A stretch of 64,000 bases of DNA from assembly GCF_012769535.1 (NCBI RefSeq), contig NZ_CP046565.1, positions 808,434-872,433 on the forward strand, written 5' to 3'. The stretch's first letter is position 1; each line of letters opens with the position of its first letter. The DNA is from Methylococcus geothermalis (GTDB lineage: Bacteria > Pseudomonadota > Gammaproteobacteria > Methylococcales > Methylococcaceae). This document shows, one piece after another, positions 35,392-45,400 of the stretch. The notes below the pieces were generated by a model, which saw nothing but the letters and a program-made list of their open reading frames with translations, did not search any database and had not been told where the DNA came from. The position numbers and the translations under genes are program-made.

Positions 35392-35712
35392 ATGTCGTTC
35401 ATCATCAGCATCGAAGGCGAGCATGCCAGCCTGGCATCGGAAGACGAAGTCGCCGCCGGCATCGCGGCGGCGCGCGAAGTGTTCGCGCGCAACGAGGCTG
35501 ACCCGCTGGCCTGCCAGCTCGCGGTAGAGAAAATGGAGAAAGACGAACTGCTCAACAGGGAAGAGGCGCTGCTGTGCCTGATCTGGGACGAGGCCGAGGA
35601 AGCCGCGTTCCGCGCGGTGACCCTGGGCTGGCTGAGCCGCAGCGTCGACATCAAGATCGCCGTGCGCGCCGAGGCCGGCGCGGAGGCACTTGCCGCGCGC
35701 CTGACGCACTGA
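35392..35712 (+). CDS. unknown helical protein, 106 aa
   Basis: A 106-residue acidic, mostly helical protein (SLASEDEVAAGIAAAREVFARNEADPLACQLAVEKMEKDELLNREEALLCLIWDEAEEAAFR is its helical core). No known family recognised. GGAG site before the ATG at 35392. It belongs to a run of four small genes between the FAH gene and amtB. Confidence 0.65.
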   Translation: MSFIISIEGEHASLASEDEVAAGIAAAREVFARNEADPLACQLAVEKMEKDELLNREEALLCLIWDEAEEAAFRAVTLGWLSRSVDIKIAVRAEAGAEALAARLTH

Positions 35713-35752
35713 AGCCTTATCCGCTCATTCTCGAACCCATGCGGGAAAACTC

Positions 35753-36235
35753 ATGATCTATGTCGTCGAGGTTACAAGCCCCGGTAAAGCGAACGCCTGG
35801 TTCGCATTCGACCGGGAGGATTTTTCCCGCAAGGTCCGTGTCGCCAAGGAACGCGACGGATGCGTGATCTTCGCCGTGGCGACGCCGCGCAAGCTGCTCG
35901 AAGCGGCCGGCCTCACCCCGGAATCGCCTGCAGCCCGGGCCAGCCACGCCACGATATTCGAGCTGGCCGACAAGCACGGCTGGGACACCGAGCTGTACCG
36001 GGCCGACGAGCTGCTGGGAGAGGGCGTCTACGAGTCCGAACCGGTCTCCGAGTTCGAAGCCTGCGTCGCCGCCTTGGCGGAAGGGCTGGAGGCTTGCAGG
36101 ATCTATCTGTCGGACGAATCGGCGACGAATGCCCTCTACGGCGATCCGTTCTATCAGGGGCGGGAAGGCTTCGCGGCGCACAGGGCCCTGCGGGACCAGT
36201 TGATCGCGCTGGAAGTCATTTCGGACGACATGTGA
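35753..36235 (+). CDS. unknown protein, 160 aa
   Basis: A 160-residue soluble protein with a beta-rich start (YVVEVTSPGKANAWFAFDREDF) and helices after that. Not recognised. It ends 16 bases before the 54-aa gene. Position suggests nif-region accessory function; nothing in the sequence shows it. Confidence 0.65.
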   Translation: MIYVVEVTSPGKANAWFAFDREDFSRKVRVAKERDGCVIFAVATPRKLLEAAGLTPESPAARASHATIFELADKHGWDTELYRADELLGEGVYESEPVSEFEACVAALAEGLEACRIYLSDESATNALYGDPFYQGREGFAAHRALRDQLIALEVISDDM

Positions 36236-36251
36236 GCCTTCGGATACAGCG

Positions 36252-36416
36252 ATGACCGTCGAGCAACTGATCGAAGCCCTCCGCGGGATGCCGCCGGAGG
36301 CCGTGGTCCTCTACGAGGGCGATGCCGGCTATGCGCTGGTGGGGGGCCTCAACCTGCAACGGAACGGAAACGGTGTTCCGGACGAGGTGATCCTGTTTCC
36401 CGATATGAACGAGTGA
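36252..36416 (+). CDS. small unknown protein, 54 aa
   Basis: A 54-codon open frame from ATG to TGA (MTVEQLIEALRGMPPEAVVLYEGDAG...DEVILFPDMNE). The GC-rich codon use matches its neighbours, the gap to the previous gene is 16 bases, and it has a helix-strand pattern like small domains that contain LIEALRGMPPEAVV. Not recognised as a named family; likely the last gene of the nif-linked run. Confidence 0.6.
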   Translation: MTVEQLIEALRGMPPEAVVLYEGDAGYALVGGLNLQRNGNGVPDEVILFPDMNE

Positions 36417-36515
36417 AGGTCACTCCACATGCGGAGTTCGATGCCTTTTGCATCCGCCGCCATTCCGCCCAAACCGTCTTCAAGCCTTGGCACATCGGTG
36501 TAATCATGGTTTCAT

Positions 36516-36532
36516 TGCACCGGTTTTGTGCA
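36516..36532. promoter_or_regulatory. NtrC-type binding site upstream of amtB
   Basis: TGCAC-N7-GTGCA, a perfect palindromic match to the NtrC consensus (GCAC-N7-GTGC), 85 bp before the amtB start. I find no convincing -24/-12 promoter between the site and the gene. Confidence 0.7.
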
Positions 36533-36617
36533 AGCCGTCTTTCCGGCCGGGGAAAACCGGACAGGAACGGCTTCGGGGTTGCGCTGGCCGCGCTTGGATA
36601 CGCTGACGGAGGAAGCG

Positions 36618-37913
36618 ATGGGGCAAGGGCCGAAATACCGTGCTTTCAGCTTGATTGGATTCCTGATCATGGCGCTGCCGCTGCGGGCGGATGAGCTTAA
36701 TTCCGCGGATACCGCGTGGATTCTCACGTCCACCGGATTCGCATGGTTCATGACCGTGCCGGGGCTGGCCTTGCTTTACGCGGGGCTGGTTCGCACCAAG
36801 AACGTCCTCTCCATCCTGGCCCAGTGTTTTGCCATCGCCGCCCTGGTGTCCCTGGTCTGGATGGGCGCCGGTTACAGCCTCGCCCTGGCGGGCAGCCAGG
36901 CATGGTCGATGTGGATCGGCGGCTCGTCCCGGCTGTTCCTGCACGGCCTGACGGCCGAATCGGCGGTCGGGCGGGTGTCCGAAGCGGCGTATTGCATCTA
37001 CCACCTCAGCTTCGCCGTGCTCGCGCCGACACTCATGGTCGGCGGCTTCGCCGAGCGCATGAGGTTCTCGGCCGTGCTGTGGTTCACCACCCTCTGGACA
37101 CTGTTGGTCTATGCGCCGGTCTGCCACTGGCTGTGGGGCGGCGGCTGGCTGGCACGCCTCGGCGCCGCGGACTTCAGCGGCGGCGTGGTGGTGCATGCCA
37201 CCGCCGGCGTCTCCGCTCTCACCGTAGCCTGGCGGGTCGGGCCGCGGCGGGGGTTTCCGGATGCGCTCATGCCCCCGCACAATCTGACCCTGACTGCGGC
37301 CGGCGCCGGCATGCTGTGGATCGGCTGGCACGGCTTCAGCGCCGGCAGTGCCTTGATGACGAATGGCGCGGCGGGGCTTTCCATGTTGAACACCCACCTG
37401 GCGGCTGCCGCCGGCGCGATGGCCTGGATGGGCACCGAGTGGGTGCGCTTCGGCCGTCCAACCCTGCTCGGCCTGGTGACCGGCATGATTGCCGGGCTGG
37501 TCGCGCTGTCGCCGGCGGCGGGTTATGTGGGGCCGCAGGGCGCCGTCATCGTGGGAGGCGCGGGCGGGCTGGCCTGCTTCTTCGCGATTCCCTGGATCCG
37601 GCGCAAGCTGGAAATCGACGATGCCCTGGACGTATTCCCGGTACATGCGGCCGGCGCCCTGCTGGGCGTGCTCCTCACCCCGCTGTTCGCCGGCGGGGCC
37701 TGGGGCGGTTCGGGATTTCCGGGCGATTTAGGGGTGGGTCAGCAGATCGGCGTTCAGCTCGCCGCAATCGCCGCCGCGGGACTCTGGAGCGGCACCGTCA
37801 GCTATTTCATCCTCAAAGGGCTGGACCGCTGGCTGGGACTGCGCGTCGGCCCCGACGATGAAACCGAGGGTCTGGATTTGAGCTCGCACAACGGCAAGGG
37901 CTATTACTTCTGA
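36618..37913 (+). CDS. amtB: ammonium transporter AmtB
   Basis: A 431-residue, eleven-helix channel for NH4+/NH3. A hydrophobic leader (about 25 residues ending LPLRADELN) resembles the cleaved signal of AmtB. It has VPGLALLYAGLVRTKNVLS, and the twin pore histidines in VVVHATAGVSAL and DVFPVHAAGALLG. No glnK is adjacent, contrary to the usual glnK-amtB pair; a PII-like gene lies convergent at 37962. The ATG at 36618 has GGAGG. A likely NtrC site is upstream. Confidence 0.93.
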   Translation: MGQGPKYRAFSLIGFLIMALPLRADELNSADTAWILTSTGFAWFMTVPGLALLYAGLVRTKNVLSILAQCFAIAALVSLVWMGAGYSLALAGSQAWSMWIGGSSRLFLHGLTAESAVGRVSEAAYCIYHLSFAVLAPTLMVGGFAERMRFSAVLWFTTLWTLLVYAPVCHWLWGGGWLARLGAADFSGGVVVHATAGVSALTVAWRVGPRRGFPDALMPPHNLTLTAAGAGMLWIGWHGFSAGSALMTNGAAGLSMLNTHLAAAAGAMAWMGTEWVRFGRPTLLGLVTGMIAGLVALSPAAGYVGPQGAVIVGGAGGLACFFAIPWIRRKLEIDDALDVFPVHAAGALLGVLLTPLFAGGAWGGSGFPGDLGVGQQIGVQLAAIAAAGLWSGTVSYFILKGLDRWLGLRVGPDDETEGLDLSSHNGKGYYF

Positions 37914-37938
37914 ATGGTAAGAACCGGTTCGGCAAGGG

Positions 37939-37958
37939 CCCATCCGCATTGGGATGGG
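37939..37958. terminator. bidirectional terminator between amtB and the PII-like gene
   Basis: A 7-bp stem CCCATCC/GGATGGG with a 6-base loop in the 48-bp gap between two convergent genes. Confidence 0.55.
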
Positions 37959-37961
37959 AGG

Positions 37962-38276
37962 TCAGCCGATGGCTTCGTCGCCGATTTCCAGCGTGCGGAT
38001 GCGGACGGCTTGTTCCGGTTCGAAGACCAAGATCCGGGCATCGTCGGCCGCCTCCGTGCCCAGGATGCCGATGATCGATGCCACGACGGTGTCCGCCAGG
38101 CGCTCGGCGGCGAGGATCTCCAGCTTGAGCAGGCAGTCGTCGGTGCGGGGCCCGTGCCTTTCGAACCCATCGCCGAGAATCCGGCTGACGGTGAGGCCGG
38201 TTGCGCCGATGTCCAGCAGGGCCTCGCGGGCTTCATCCAGCTTGTGCGAGGATATGATCGCAGTCACCAGTTTCAT
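37962..38276 (-). CDS. PII-like protein (divergent GlnB family)
   Basis: A 104-residue protein that starts like PII (MKLVTAIISSHKLDEAREALLDIGATGLTVSRILGDG) and ends with the IRTLEIGDEAI core. The T-loop sequence and the uridylylation tyrosine of GlnB/GlnK are missing: the region after RILGDG reads FERHGPRTDDCLLKLEILA. It resembles PII proteins reported beside heavy-metal or RND efflux genes. It is the last gene of the leftward operon, 59 bases after the efflux lipoprotein gene. The ATG at 38276 has ideal spacing to AGGAGG. Confidence 0.8.
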   Translation of the reverse strand: MKLVTAIISSHKLDEAREALLDIGATGLTVSRILGDGFERHGPRTDDCLLKLEILAAERLADTVVASIIGILGTEAADDARILVFEPEQAVRIRTLEIGDEAIG

Positions 38277-38335
38277 CATCCGGCCTCCTCTTGCAAGACC
38301 GGCGGCGACGTACGCTCGCCGGTCCCGATTCGCTT

Positions 38336-39892
38336 TTAGTTGATTTCGCTGCCGACCGGTTCCTCGAGCAGGTCGTTCCAGTCGGTTCGCTCCCGCATTT
38401 CCTTCTTCACGCCGGGCGGCAGCAGTTCCCGGCCTTCCCGAAGTTCCCACCCGCCGCCCAGCGCCTTGTACATGGCAATGACGCTGCGGGCGACGTCGCC
38501 CCGGCTCGCGGTCAGCCGGTCCTGCTGCTGCACCAGGAACAGCTCGGAATTGAGGACCCGCGTGTAGTCTTCGAGCCCGTTCTGGTATTGCCTCACCGCC
38601 AGTTCGGCTGCGCGCTGTGAGGCTCGGACGCCGTCCGCCAGACTGACTACCCGTTCCTCGGCCTTCTTGAGGGAGATGATCGCGTCTTCCACCTCGCGCA
38701 GGGCGCGCAATACGGTGCTCCGGTAGTCGGTCAGGAGTTCCTGGAATTTGGCGTCCTGGACGCGGACATTGTTGGTCAGCCGTCCGTACTGAAATATCGG
38801 CCAGGTGACGGTCGGTCCGAATTTGCCCGCCAGCCCGGAAGGGCTGAGGGCGTTGGCGACGTCGAGTCCGTCGATGCTGCCGGAATTGAAGCTGACGGTG
38901 CCGACCAGGGAAAGCCGGGGCAGGAGTTCGCTTGCGGCGATGCCGATCTGGGCGCATTGGGAGGCGGCCTTGTATTCCTGGGCGCGCACGTCGGGGCGGC
39001 GGCGCAGGATGTCGGTGGGGATGCCCATGGCGATCTCCGATCGGGCCGCGGGAATGTCGCTGTTCGGGCCCAGTTCCTTTTCCAGGTGGCTGGGTTGCAT
39101 CCCTAGGAGGACGCTCAGGGCGTTCTTCGACTGGCGCAGCCCCACTTCGAGGCTGGCGATTTCCGCCAGGGTCGCCTGCCGCAGTGCCTTGGCCTGCTGC
39201 ATATCGAGTTCGGTGCTCAGGCCGTTGCGGAACTGCGATTCGGCGATGCGGAAGCTGCGTTCCTGTAGGTCCGCATTACCCCTGGCGAGCACGAGGCGTT
39301 GGTGGAAAGTGCGGATCTGCACGTAGGCGGCGGCGACTTCGGCGGTCAGCGTCACCACCATGTCGTCGTATTCCAGCGTCGAAGCGGCCAGTTCCGCGCC
39401 GGCGGCATCGATGCCCCGGCGGAACCGGCCCCAGATGTCGAGCTCCCACATGGCGTCGAATCCGGTCTGGAAATAGGTGAACGTGTGGAAATCGCTTCCC
39501 TGGTAATAGGGAGAGAATTCGCTGATGCGCTCATAGAACGTGTCCATTCCCACATTCTGTTTTTGCGGGAACAGATAACCTTTGGCGATGCCGAGCTGGG
39601 CGCGCGCCTGATAGATGCGGATCGCCGCTTTCTGGACATCCAGATTTTGCTGGTAGGCCTTTTCGATGAGGCGATCCAGTACCGGATCGTTGAACAGTTT
39701 CCACCAGTTGCGGAAGTCAGCGGCTTTGGCGGTTTTCTTCGGCACATCCAGCCAAGTGTCGGTGAGTTTGATTTCCGGCCGGTGGAAATCCGGGCCGATT
39801 TTGTTGCAGCCGCCAAGCAGGAGCCCCGCGCCGGCAGCAAGGGCCAGGCGCAGCAAAAGGGCGCGAGCCGAATCGAACAAGGTCTTGCACAT
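38336..39892 (-). CDS. outer-membrane efflux lipoprotein (NodT/TolC family)
   Basis: A 518-residue OMF-family channel. A lipobox LLLGGCN closes the signal peptide, and the first residues after it (KIGPDFHRPEIKLTDTW) are the classical NodT start. Coiled-coil helical hairpins (QIRTFHQRLVLARGNADLQERSFRIAE) and IPTDILRRRPDVRAQEY are typical. Such channels normally pair with an RND or MFS pump plus adaptor, but neither is here. It is third in the operon with the GlmS-like and HEAT-type genes. Confidence 0.92.
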   Translation of the reverse strand: MCKTLFDSARALLLRLALAAGAGLLLGGCNKIGPDFHRPEIKLTDTWLDVPKKTAKAADFRNWWKLFNDPVLDRLIEKAYQQNLDVQKAAIRIYQARAQLGIAKGYLFPQKQNVGMDTFYERISEFSPYYQGSDFHTFTYFQTGFDAMWELDIWGRFRRGIDAAGAELAASTLEYDDMVVTLTAEVAAAYVQIRTFHQRLVLARGNADLQERSFRIAESQFRNGLSTELDMQQAKALRQATLAEIASLEVGLRQSKNALSVLLGMQPSHLEKELGPNSDIPAARSEIAMGIPTDILRRRPDVRAQEYKAASQCAQIGIAASELLPRLSLVGTVSFNSGSIDGLDVANALSPSGLAGKFGPTVTWPIFQYGRLTNNVRVQDAKFQELLTDYRSTVLRALREVEDAIISLKKAEERVVSLADGVRASQRAAELAVRQYQNGLEDYTRVLNSELFLVQQQDRLTASRGDVARSVIAMYKALGGGWELREGRELLPPGVKKEMRERTDWNDLLEEPVGSEIN

Positions 39893-39929
39893 GGTGTGAT
39901 CTCCCGAGCCGGTTCCGGGTCGAGACCTC

Positions 39930-42389
39930 TCAGGATTTGCCGGAGGTGATCTTGATGGGGACCACGGCCGCGGCGGGCGCCTGGCGCCGGTTGCGGATGT
40001 CTGCCGCTGGATTGGCGCGGCGGTTGGGTTTGGCCGAAGCCGCGCCGCCGTCGGCGCGGGCGAAGCGGGGAGACAGTCCGAAGCCGTATTGCGTCACCAT
40101 CAGGATCAGCAGGGAGACAGGCCAGAAAACCAGCCAGAAGCCGTAAGTGGATTTGACATACTCCAGCATGCGCATGAGCAGGACGTGTTCCCGGGTTTGT
40201 TTCAGGTATTCCTCGTATTCCCGGCTGTCGTATTCCTCGAGAAACTTGAGGAATTGGAAGAATTCCCCGCTGCGATGGTTGCCGTAGGCCGATCCGAGGT
40301 AGGCGCGCAAGGCCTTCAAAGGCTGTTGCAGGCGTTCGGGATTGGCGCGGTAGCGCGCGGCCAGATAGTCGATCACGTCCTCCACATTTTCCGCTTCCTG
40401 CGGCAGGCTCATGTGCGGTACCACGTAACGCAGCAGGCCCGGGCGGCTGTGAGTGGATTCGTAGATATGGTTCAGGTAATGCAGCAGGATGCCGATGGAT
40501 TCCTGCGATTCCATGGCGAGCAGGACTTTCAGCGCCTGGGTTTTGACATAGGGCTCCTCGGGGGTTTCGACCAGTATGTCGACGAGGCTTTGCACTGCTG
40601 CTTTCTCGTCCTCGCTCTTCCACGCCGGCGCGGCCTGCCCCATGACGGAGTGCAGCGCGGCGCCGTCATTGAAAATCAGGTCGAGGACGTAAAGGGCCTT
40701 CTGCCGGTCGCCGACCGTCGCCAGTGCGTAAATGGCGAAAACCCGGGCGAAGGTATCCGCGTTGGTCCGGTAATTCACCAGCATCCGGACGATCTCGGTG
40801 AACTTGCGGTCATTGGCGCTCTGCATGTCGAGTATTCTGAAATTGCCCACGGCGATTGCCGCCAGCCGCCTGACCTCCGGATGGGAGTCCTGCATGAGTT
40901 CGAAGATCAGCGGCAGGGTGTAAGGGTCCTTGCGCTCGGCGAGATACCAGGCCAGATTGCCGCGCACGGCGGGATTCTCGTCGATCACCATCGCATCGAC
41001 GGCATCGGGTAAGCCTTCTTCGAAAGCCTGGACGATTTTTCCGTAGTCCCCCATGGCGAGGCCCATGACCGGCTGCCCGGCCGCGGGAACCCGGTTTTCG
41101 AGACCGATGCGGATGAGGCTGTGCCGCAGGTAATCCTGTTCGTAGGCAGCTCCCGACAGCTTCCCCAACGGGGGATATTTCTCCCGGTTCAGGAAGTCCT
41201 TGACCGCGATGGGTTCGACCGTGCCATAGAGGGGGCGCACGCGCTGCTGGAACGTATCTTCCAGAAACCGGTCGAGCCTCGCCTGAGAGTAATGGATCTC
41301 GGAAACGGTCTTCTTGCGGTAGTCGAGCAGAGGCTGCAAGCCGGGCCGCCCGATGCGCTCGAATCCCCTGAGAATGGCGTTCCTCTTTTGCAGATAGAGG
41401 CCGAGGAATTCATGGTTCAGGCGTTTTTGCCGGGGATATTCGCTGTCCAGCGCCTCGTAGAGATTGATCAAGGGCTTGACCAGTCTGACGTCGCTGGAGA
41501 AACGGTCCACCATGAAGTCGATCAGTTCGACCTTGTGGGTCTCGTCGACGTCGCCATCCTCCAGCAATCGAAGCATCACATGAAACAGCTCTTCGGCCTG
41601 TTTCGAGAGGAAGGCTTCTTCGTCCCGGTCGGTCAGCCGCCAGGTTTCCAGGATCGTATGGTAGCGCGCCTCCGAAATCGCCCCGTCGCGCAACAGGTTT
41701 TCTACATTGTCGCGGACGATGGCGTGGCGGCGCATGCCGGTGCTGCTCACCGCGATCTGGTTCAGGCTGGCGAGGACTTCGGAGAGGTCGCGCTCCTGCT
41801 TCTCCCGCAGCGCGATCAGTACGTCGCGGACATGGGAATCGTGCGCCATCAGCGGTTCGACATCGTTCCAGCTCAGGCCCGGCTTGATGTGGCCTGCGGG
41901 TTTTACGGCCGCCGCGGCGCGCGTTCCGGCAAGGGTGGACGCAGCTGCTGCGGGAGACGTTCCAGGGGTGAGGATGGGCAGGCCGGCGATCCATTCCTCC
42001 CGCAGATCGCTGTCAGAGAGCGGTTTGGGCTGATTGGCCGAGAGGGCGGAGAAGGGGCGGTCACCGTAGGGCACCTGGGTCATGGTGTACAGATACCCGC
42101 CCAGGAACAGATGGGCGACGGTCAGGCTCCCGTAGCCGATCTTGCCCCAGAATCCCGAAACCAGGGTTTCGAGCATAAGAAACGCCAGACCGAAGGTGAA
42201 ACAGAGCATCACCAGATAAGGATTGAGCTCCCAACCCAGCGCCTGCGCCACCAGCCCCAAACCGGCGAGCAGCAGCAGGGCGGTCCGGTACAGCCGGACG
42301 ATGGCGTTTCCGCGGCTGTGCATCAGCCGGTAAAGGAACACATTGAGCAGTATCGCGGCGAGAAATCCCGCAGCAGCGGTCATCAGCAT
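39930..42389 (-). CDS. membrane-anchored HEAT-type repeat protein
   Basis: An 819-residue protein. Four hydrophobic segments lie in the first 110 residues (AAGFLAAILLNVFLY, LLLLAGLGLVAQAL, and so on). A long alpha-helical middle follows, with HEAT-like repeats such as HPEVRRLAAIAVGNF and AVRGNLAWYLAE. One membrane segment is near the C-terminus (FWLVFWPVSLLILMVTQYGF). No enzymatic motif is seen. The ATG at 42389 is chosen for its GGAGG spacing. It has no recognised family; being between the GlmS-like gene and the efflux channel suggests a scaffold linking inner and outer membrane parts. Confidence 0.75.
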   Translation of the reverse strand: MLMTAAAGFLAAILLNVFLYRLMHSRGNAIVRLYRTALLLLAGLGLVAQALGWELNPYLVMLCFTFGLAFLMLETLVSGFWGKIGYGSLTVAHLFLGGYLYTMTQVPYGDRPFSALSANQPKPLSDSDLREEWIAGLPILTPGTSPAAAASTLAGTRAAAAVKPAGHIKPGLSWNDVEPLMAHDSHVRDVLIALREKQERDLSEVLASLNQIAVSSTGMRRHAIVRDNVENLLRDGAISEARYHTILETWRLTDRDEEAFLSKQAEELFHVMLRLLEDGDVDETHKVELIDFMVDRFSSDVRLVKPLINLYEALDSEYPRQKRLNHEFLGLYLQKRNAILRGFERIGRPGLQPLLDYRKKTVSEIHYSQARLDRFLEDTFQQRVRPLYGTVEPIAVKDFLNREKYPPLGKLSGAAYEQDYLRHSLIRIGLENRVPAAGQPVMGLAMGDYGKIVQAFEEGLPDAVDAMVIDENPAVRGNLAWYLAERKDPYTLPLIFELMQDSHPEVRRLAAIAVGNFRILDMQSANDRKFTEIVRMLVNYRTNADTFARVFAIYALATVGDRQKALYVLDLIFNDGAALHSVMGQAAPAWKSEDEKAAVQSLVDILVETPEEPYVKTQALKVLLAMESQESIGILLHYLNHIYESTHSRPGLLRYVVPHMSLPQEAENVEDVIDYLAARYRANPERLQQPLKALRAYLGSAYGNHRSGEFFQFLKFLEEYDSREYEEYLKQTREHVLLMRMLEYVKSTYGFWLVFWPVSLLILMVTQYGFGLSPRFARADGGAASAKPNRRANPAADIRNRRQAPAAAVVPIKITSGKS

Positions 42390-42420
42390 GGCAAACACCT
42401 CCGGTCTGCATGTCGGCCCG

Positions 42421-45400
42421 TCATGCGGCCGCCTCCAAGAGGCTCGGCGAGCCGATGCGGTAATGATGAGCCAGGTAATGCTGCTGTTCCGAACTCAGGC
42501 TGCTCAGCGGGACCGCCATCCGCAGGTCCGAGCCCCTGTTGTCGATCACCAGGCAGGGTTCCCCGTCCACGCGCTCGAGCGCCCCGACGAAACGGCCGCA
42601 TGGCGCGTCGCCGGAGTCACTGACCAGTTTGCCGCGGTCGGCGCCCCGGCCAGGTTTCAGCACCACCTCCTGCACCCGTCCTTGCGGTTGTTCCAGCACG
42701 GCATGGCGGTTCAGGTGGAGGGCGAGATGGTGTTCTGAAAACACCAGGACGGCGAACGAATCGTCGGGTGCCTGTTCTTCCGTGCGCAGCGCGTCGAAAG
42801 TCGATCTGGGGACCATGGTCCGGGTGTGGATGTCCACCGGCGAGACCGGATGTTTGGTGGACTGGATCTGCGCCTGGTTGGCGGTATCGGCTTCGCCGGC
42901 CAGGTTCGTCAAGTCCAGTCCGTTGCGCAGCAGCATCTCGTGCACCAGGCTTGCGCCAGGTATCCAGCGGATCACGTCCCACAATGCGCGGTTGACGATT
43001 TCCTTGCGCCGGAAGCCGATCACGAACTCCGTGATCAGGCCGTCGCAGAGGTCGATGAGCCGGCGGTTGATCAGGCGAAACACCTCCGGGGACAGCTTCC
43101 CGTCATATTTCGCCCGCAGTCCCGCCAGGCTGTCGGACAGCACGGTCTGGTAGGGCCGTGACGCGCTGGCATAACACGAACCCTGGCGCACCTTGTCCCG
43201 CGACTGAGGCTGGCCGCCATTGAAGCGGATGCCGCCGAGCTGGGCATAGACCATGTTCTCCTCGGCGGCGTTGTTGGCTTCCTCGATGCCCATGCGTTCG
43301 TCGGGCAGGCGGTGGATGGTCACCACCCCGCGGTGTGCCCGGATGCCATAGCGGTGCAAGGCATCGCGCACCGTATCGGCCCAGTAGAAGAAAGGGGTCA
43401 GGAACGCCGGCATGTTGGAAAACAGGGTGGCGTTGTAGCGCTCGACGATGCGGGCGATGTACTTGCGGTCGATATAGACTTCCGCTCGCGCGCCGATCCT
43501 CTCGAACACCGGCCGCCCTTGCCAGCGGCGGATGCCCAGATGGATCAGCCAGAGCGCGGTAAGGAACAGCGCCGCATCCAGCACGTGGGCTAGCAGGCCG
43601 ACGCCGGCCAGGAAGGCGAGCGGGGAGAACAGAAGGCCGAACACCGGCACCCCGAAGACCGTGGCGATGACGATGTAGGCCGCGAAGATGGCATAGGAGC
43701 GGACGAATTCCACCTGGTTTTCCGCACGCGAAGCGGCCTCGCTGTCCAGGGCGTCCGCATCCGGCGAATCGATGGGTTCGCCGGCGGCGTTGCAGCCGAC
43801 CCGGTTGGGGATGTCGACGCCATACACCGCGGCCTGGAATTCCCGGAAGGCCTTGATGTCGGACATTTGCAGATCGCTGCGGAGGTCGAAGTCGCCGCCT
43901 TGCCCGGTCAGGACCTCCCGGTTCAGCGTGCTGTAGGCCTCGATGGCTTTTTGGGTCAGGTTGATCAGGATCTCGGTGAGCACCGCCTGGGTCGCCACCG
44001 GCACGATGGTCGCCGCTTCGGCCCGGCGCCGACCGCTGGTGCCATCGGGGGAGAGGTGGCTCAGGTTCACGAAGGTATTGGGCAGGATCGGATCGTCGGG
44101 GTGATAACCCTGGCCCAGGGCCTCGGTCATGGAGTTGAGGAAGGACTGGGAGAGGACGAAGCAGCGCTCCGCGCCGACCAGGTCGCGCGCCTTGCGCACC
44201 ACGGCCAGGGTCGACTGGGTCTGGGCGGAATTGCTGACGCCCAAGAACACGGTCGAGGGACCGTAGCAGCCGATGCCCTCCCGCTCGGTGCGCTTCATTT
44301 CCTTCAGTACGTTGCCGGAGTTTTCCGCCCGAATCCTGAGGCCCGGCAGTACCGAATGCAGGGCGATCGCGAATTCGTTGAGGAGGTCCTGGTTGAAATC
44401 CACGCCATAGAGCACGAGATCGTGCATCCGTGGGTCCCGGCCGGGATCCAGCAGGTTCTGGAACAGCAGTTGGCTCAGGCGGTCCATCGCGGCGTGGTTC
44501 TCGCCGCCCCGTTCGAAGGATTCCACGATGCGTTTCAGGACGAAGGGAATTTCGCAGAGGTCTTTTTCGACGGCGTTACCCTGTGCCGGAAGCAGGTGGA
44601 TACGGCTGATCTTGGGGTTGTTGTTGACCTGGAACCAGTTGGACCGGCTCCGGGTTTCCCGTCCTTCGCCGAAGGGTTGCAGCGCCTTCGGTGCGGGGAG
44701 GGGTGGCCGCGAAAAATCATCGTCCACCTTGGCCCGATCGTAGATGCGGATGAATTCGGAAGGGCTTGCCGCGCGATACTCGATCGTGGCGTACTGGCCG
44801 TCTTCCAGATAGATTTGCAGCGCATCGTCGTCTAGCTCGCCTTGGTGCAGGGTCGAGGTGACACCCAAGGGTTCCGCGCTGCCGAAGATTTCCCCTCGCG
44901 TACGGTTGTGGCCGAGGGAGAAGGCCTGGGTCAGCGAAAACACCCCCATGCGGGGTTCCAGGGTGGAGCAGACCATCAGCGCGAATTCGCCGACCAGATC
45001 GCGCGAGGCGGTGCGCATCACCCAGGTCAGGTCGTGATGGCAGAAGGCTTCCTCGAATGCCGCGACAAAGCGTCCGACGGCATCTGCATCCAGCGTTGCC
45101 CCGACCTCCCGTGCAAGCGCTTCGCGCAGGCGGTGCCTGGCCTCGGCGGAGAGGTCGGCGAGGGACCGCGCCTGCGCCGCCAAGGCGCTCTGGCCCAGTT
45201 CCTTGCGGATGTTCAGCAGGGCGAGATCGATGGCATCGGCCCAGCGCAGGAGCGGTTCGAGGTTGAAATTGCCGCTGGCGATGTCCCGGTTGTAGTCCAG
45301 TGCGGCGGTGAAATAGGCATAGCGCAGCGCCTTGTAGGACAGCCCCTGGGTATAGATGAAATCCACCCATTCGGCGACGCTGCGGGAATCCGAGTCGCCT

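Noticed and set aside
36533-36617. Possible sigma-54 promoter for amtB (GG/GC pair in CGGGGTTGCGCTGGCC)
   Set aside because: Only the GG and GC spacing fits; both element sequences are poor.
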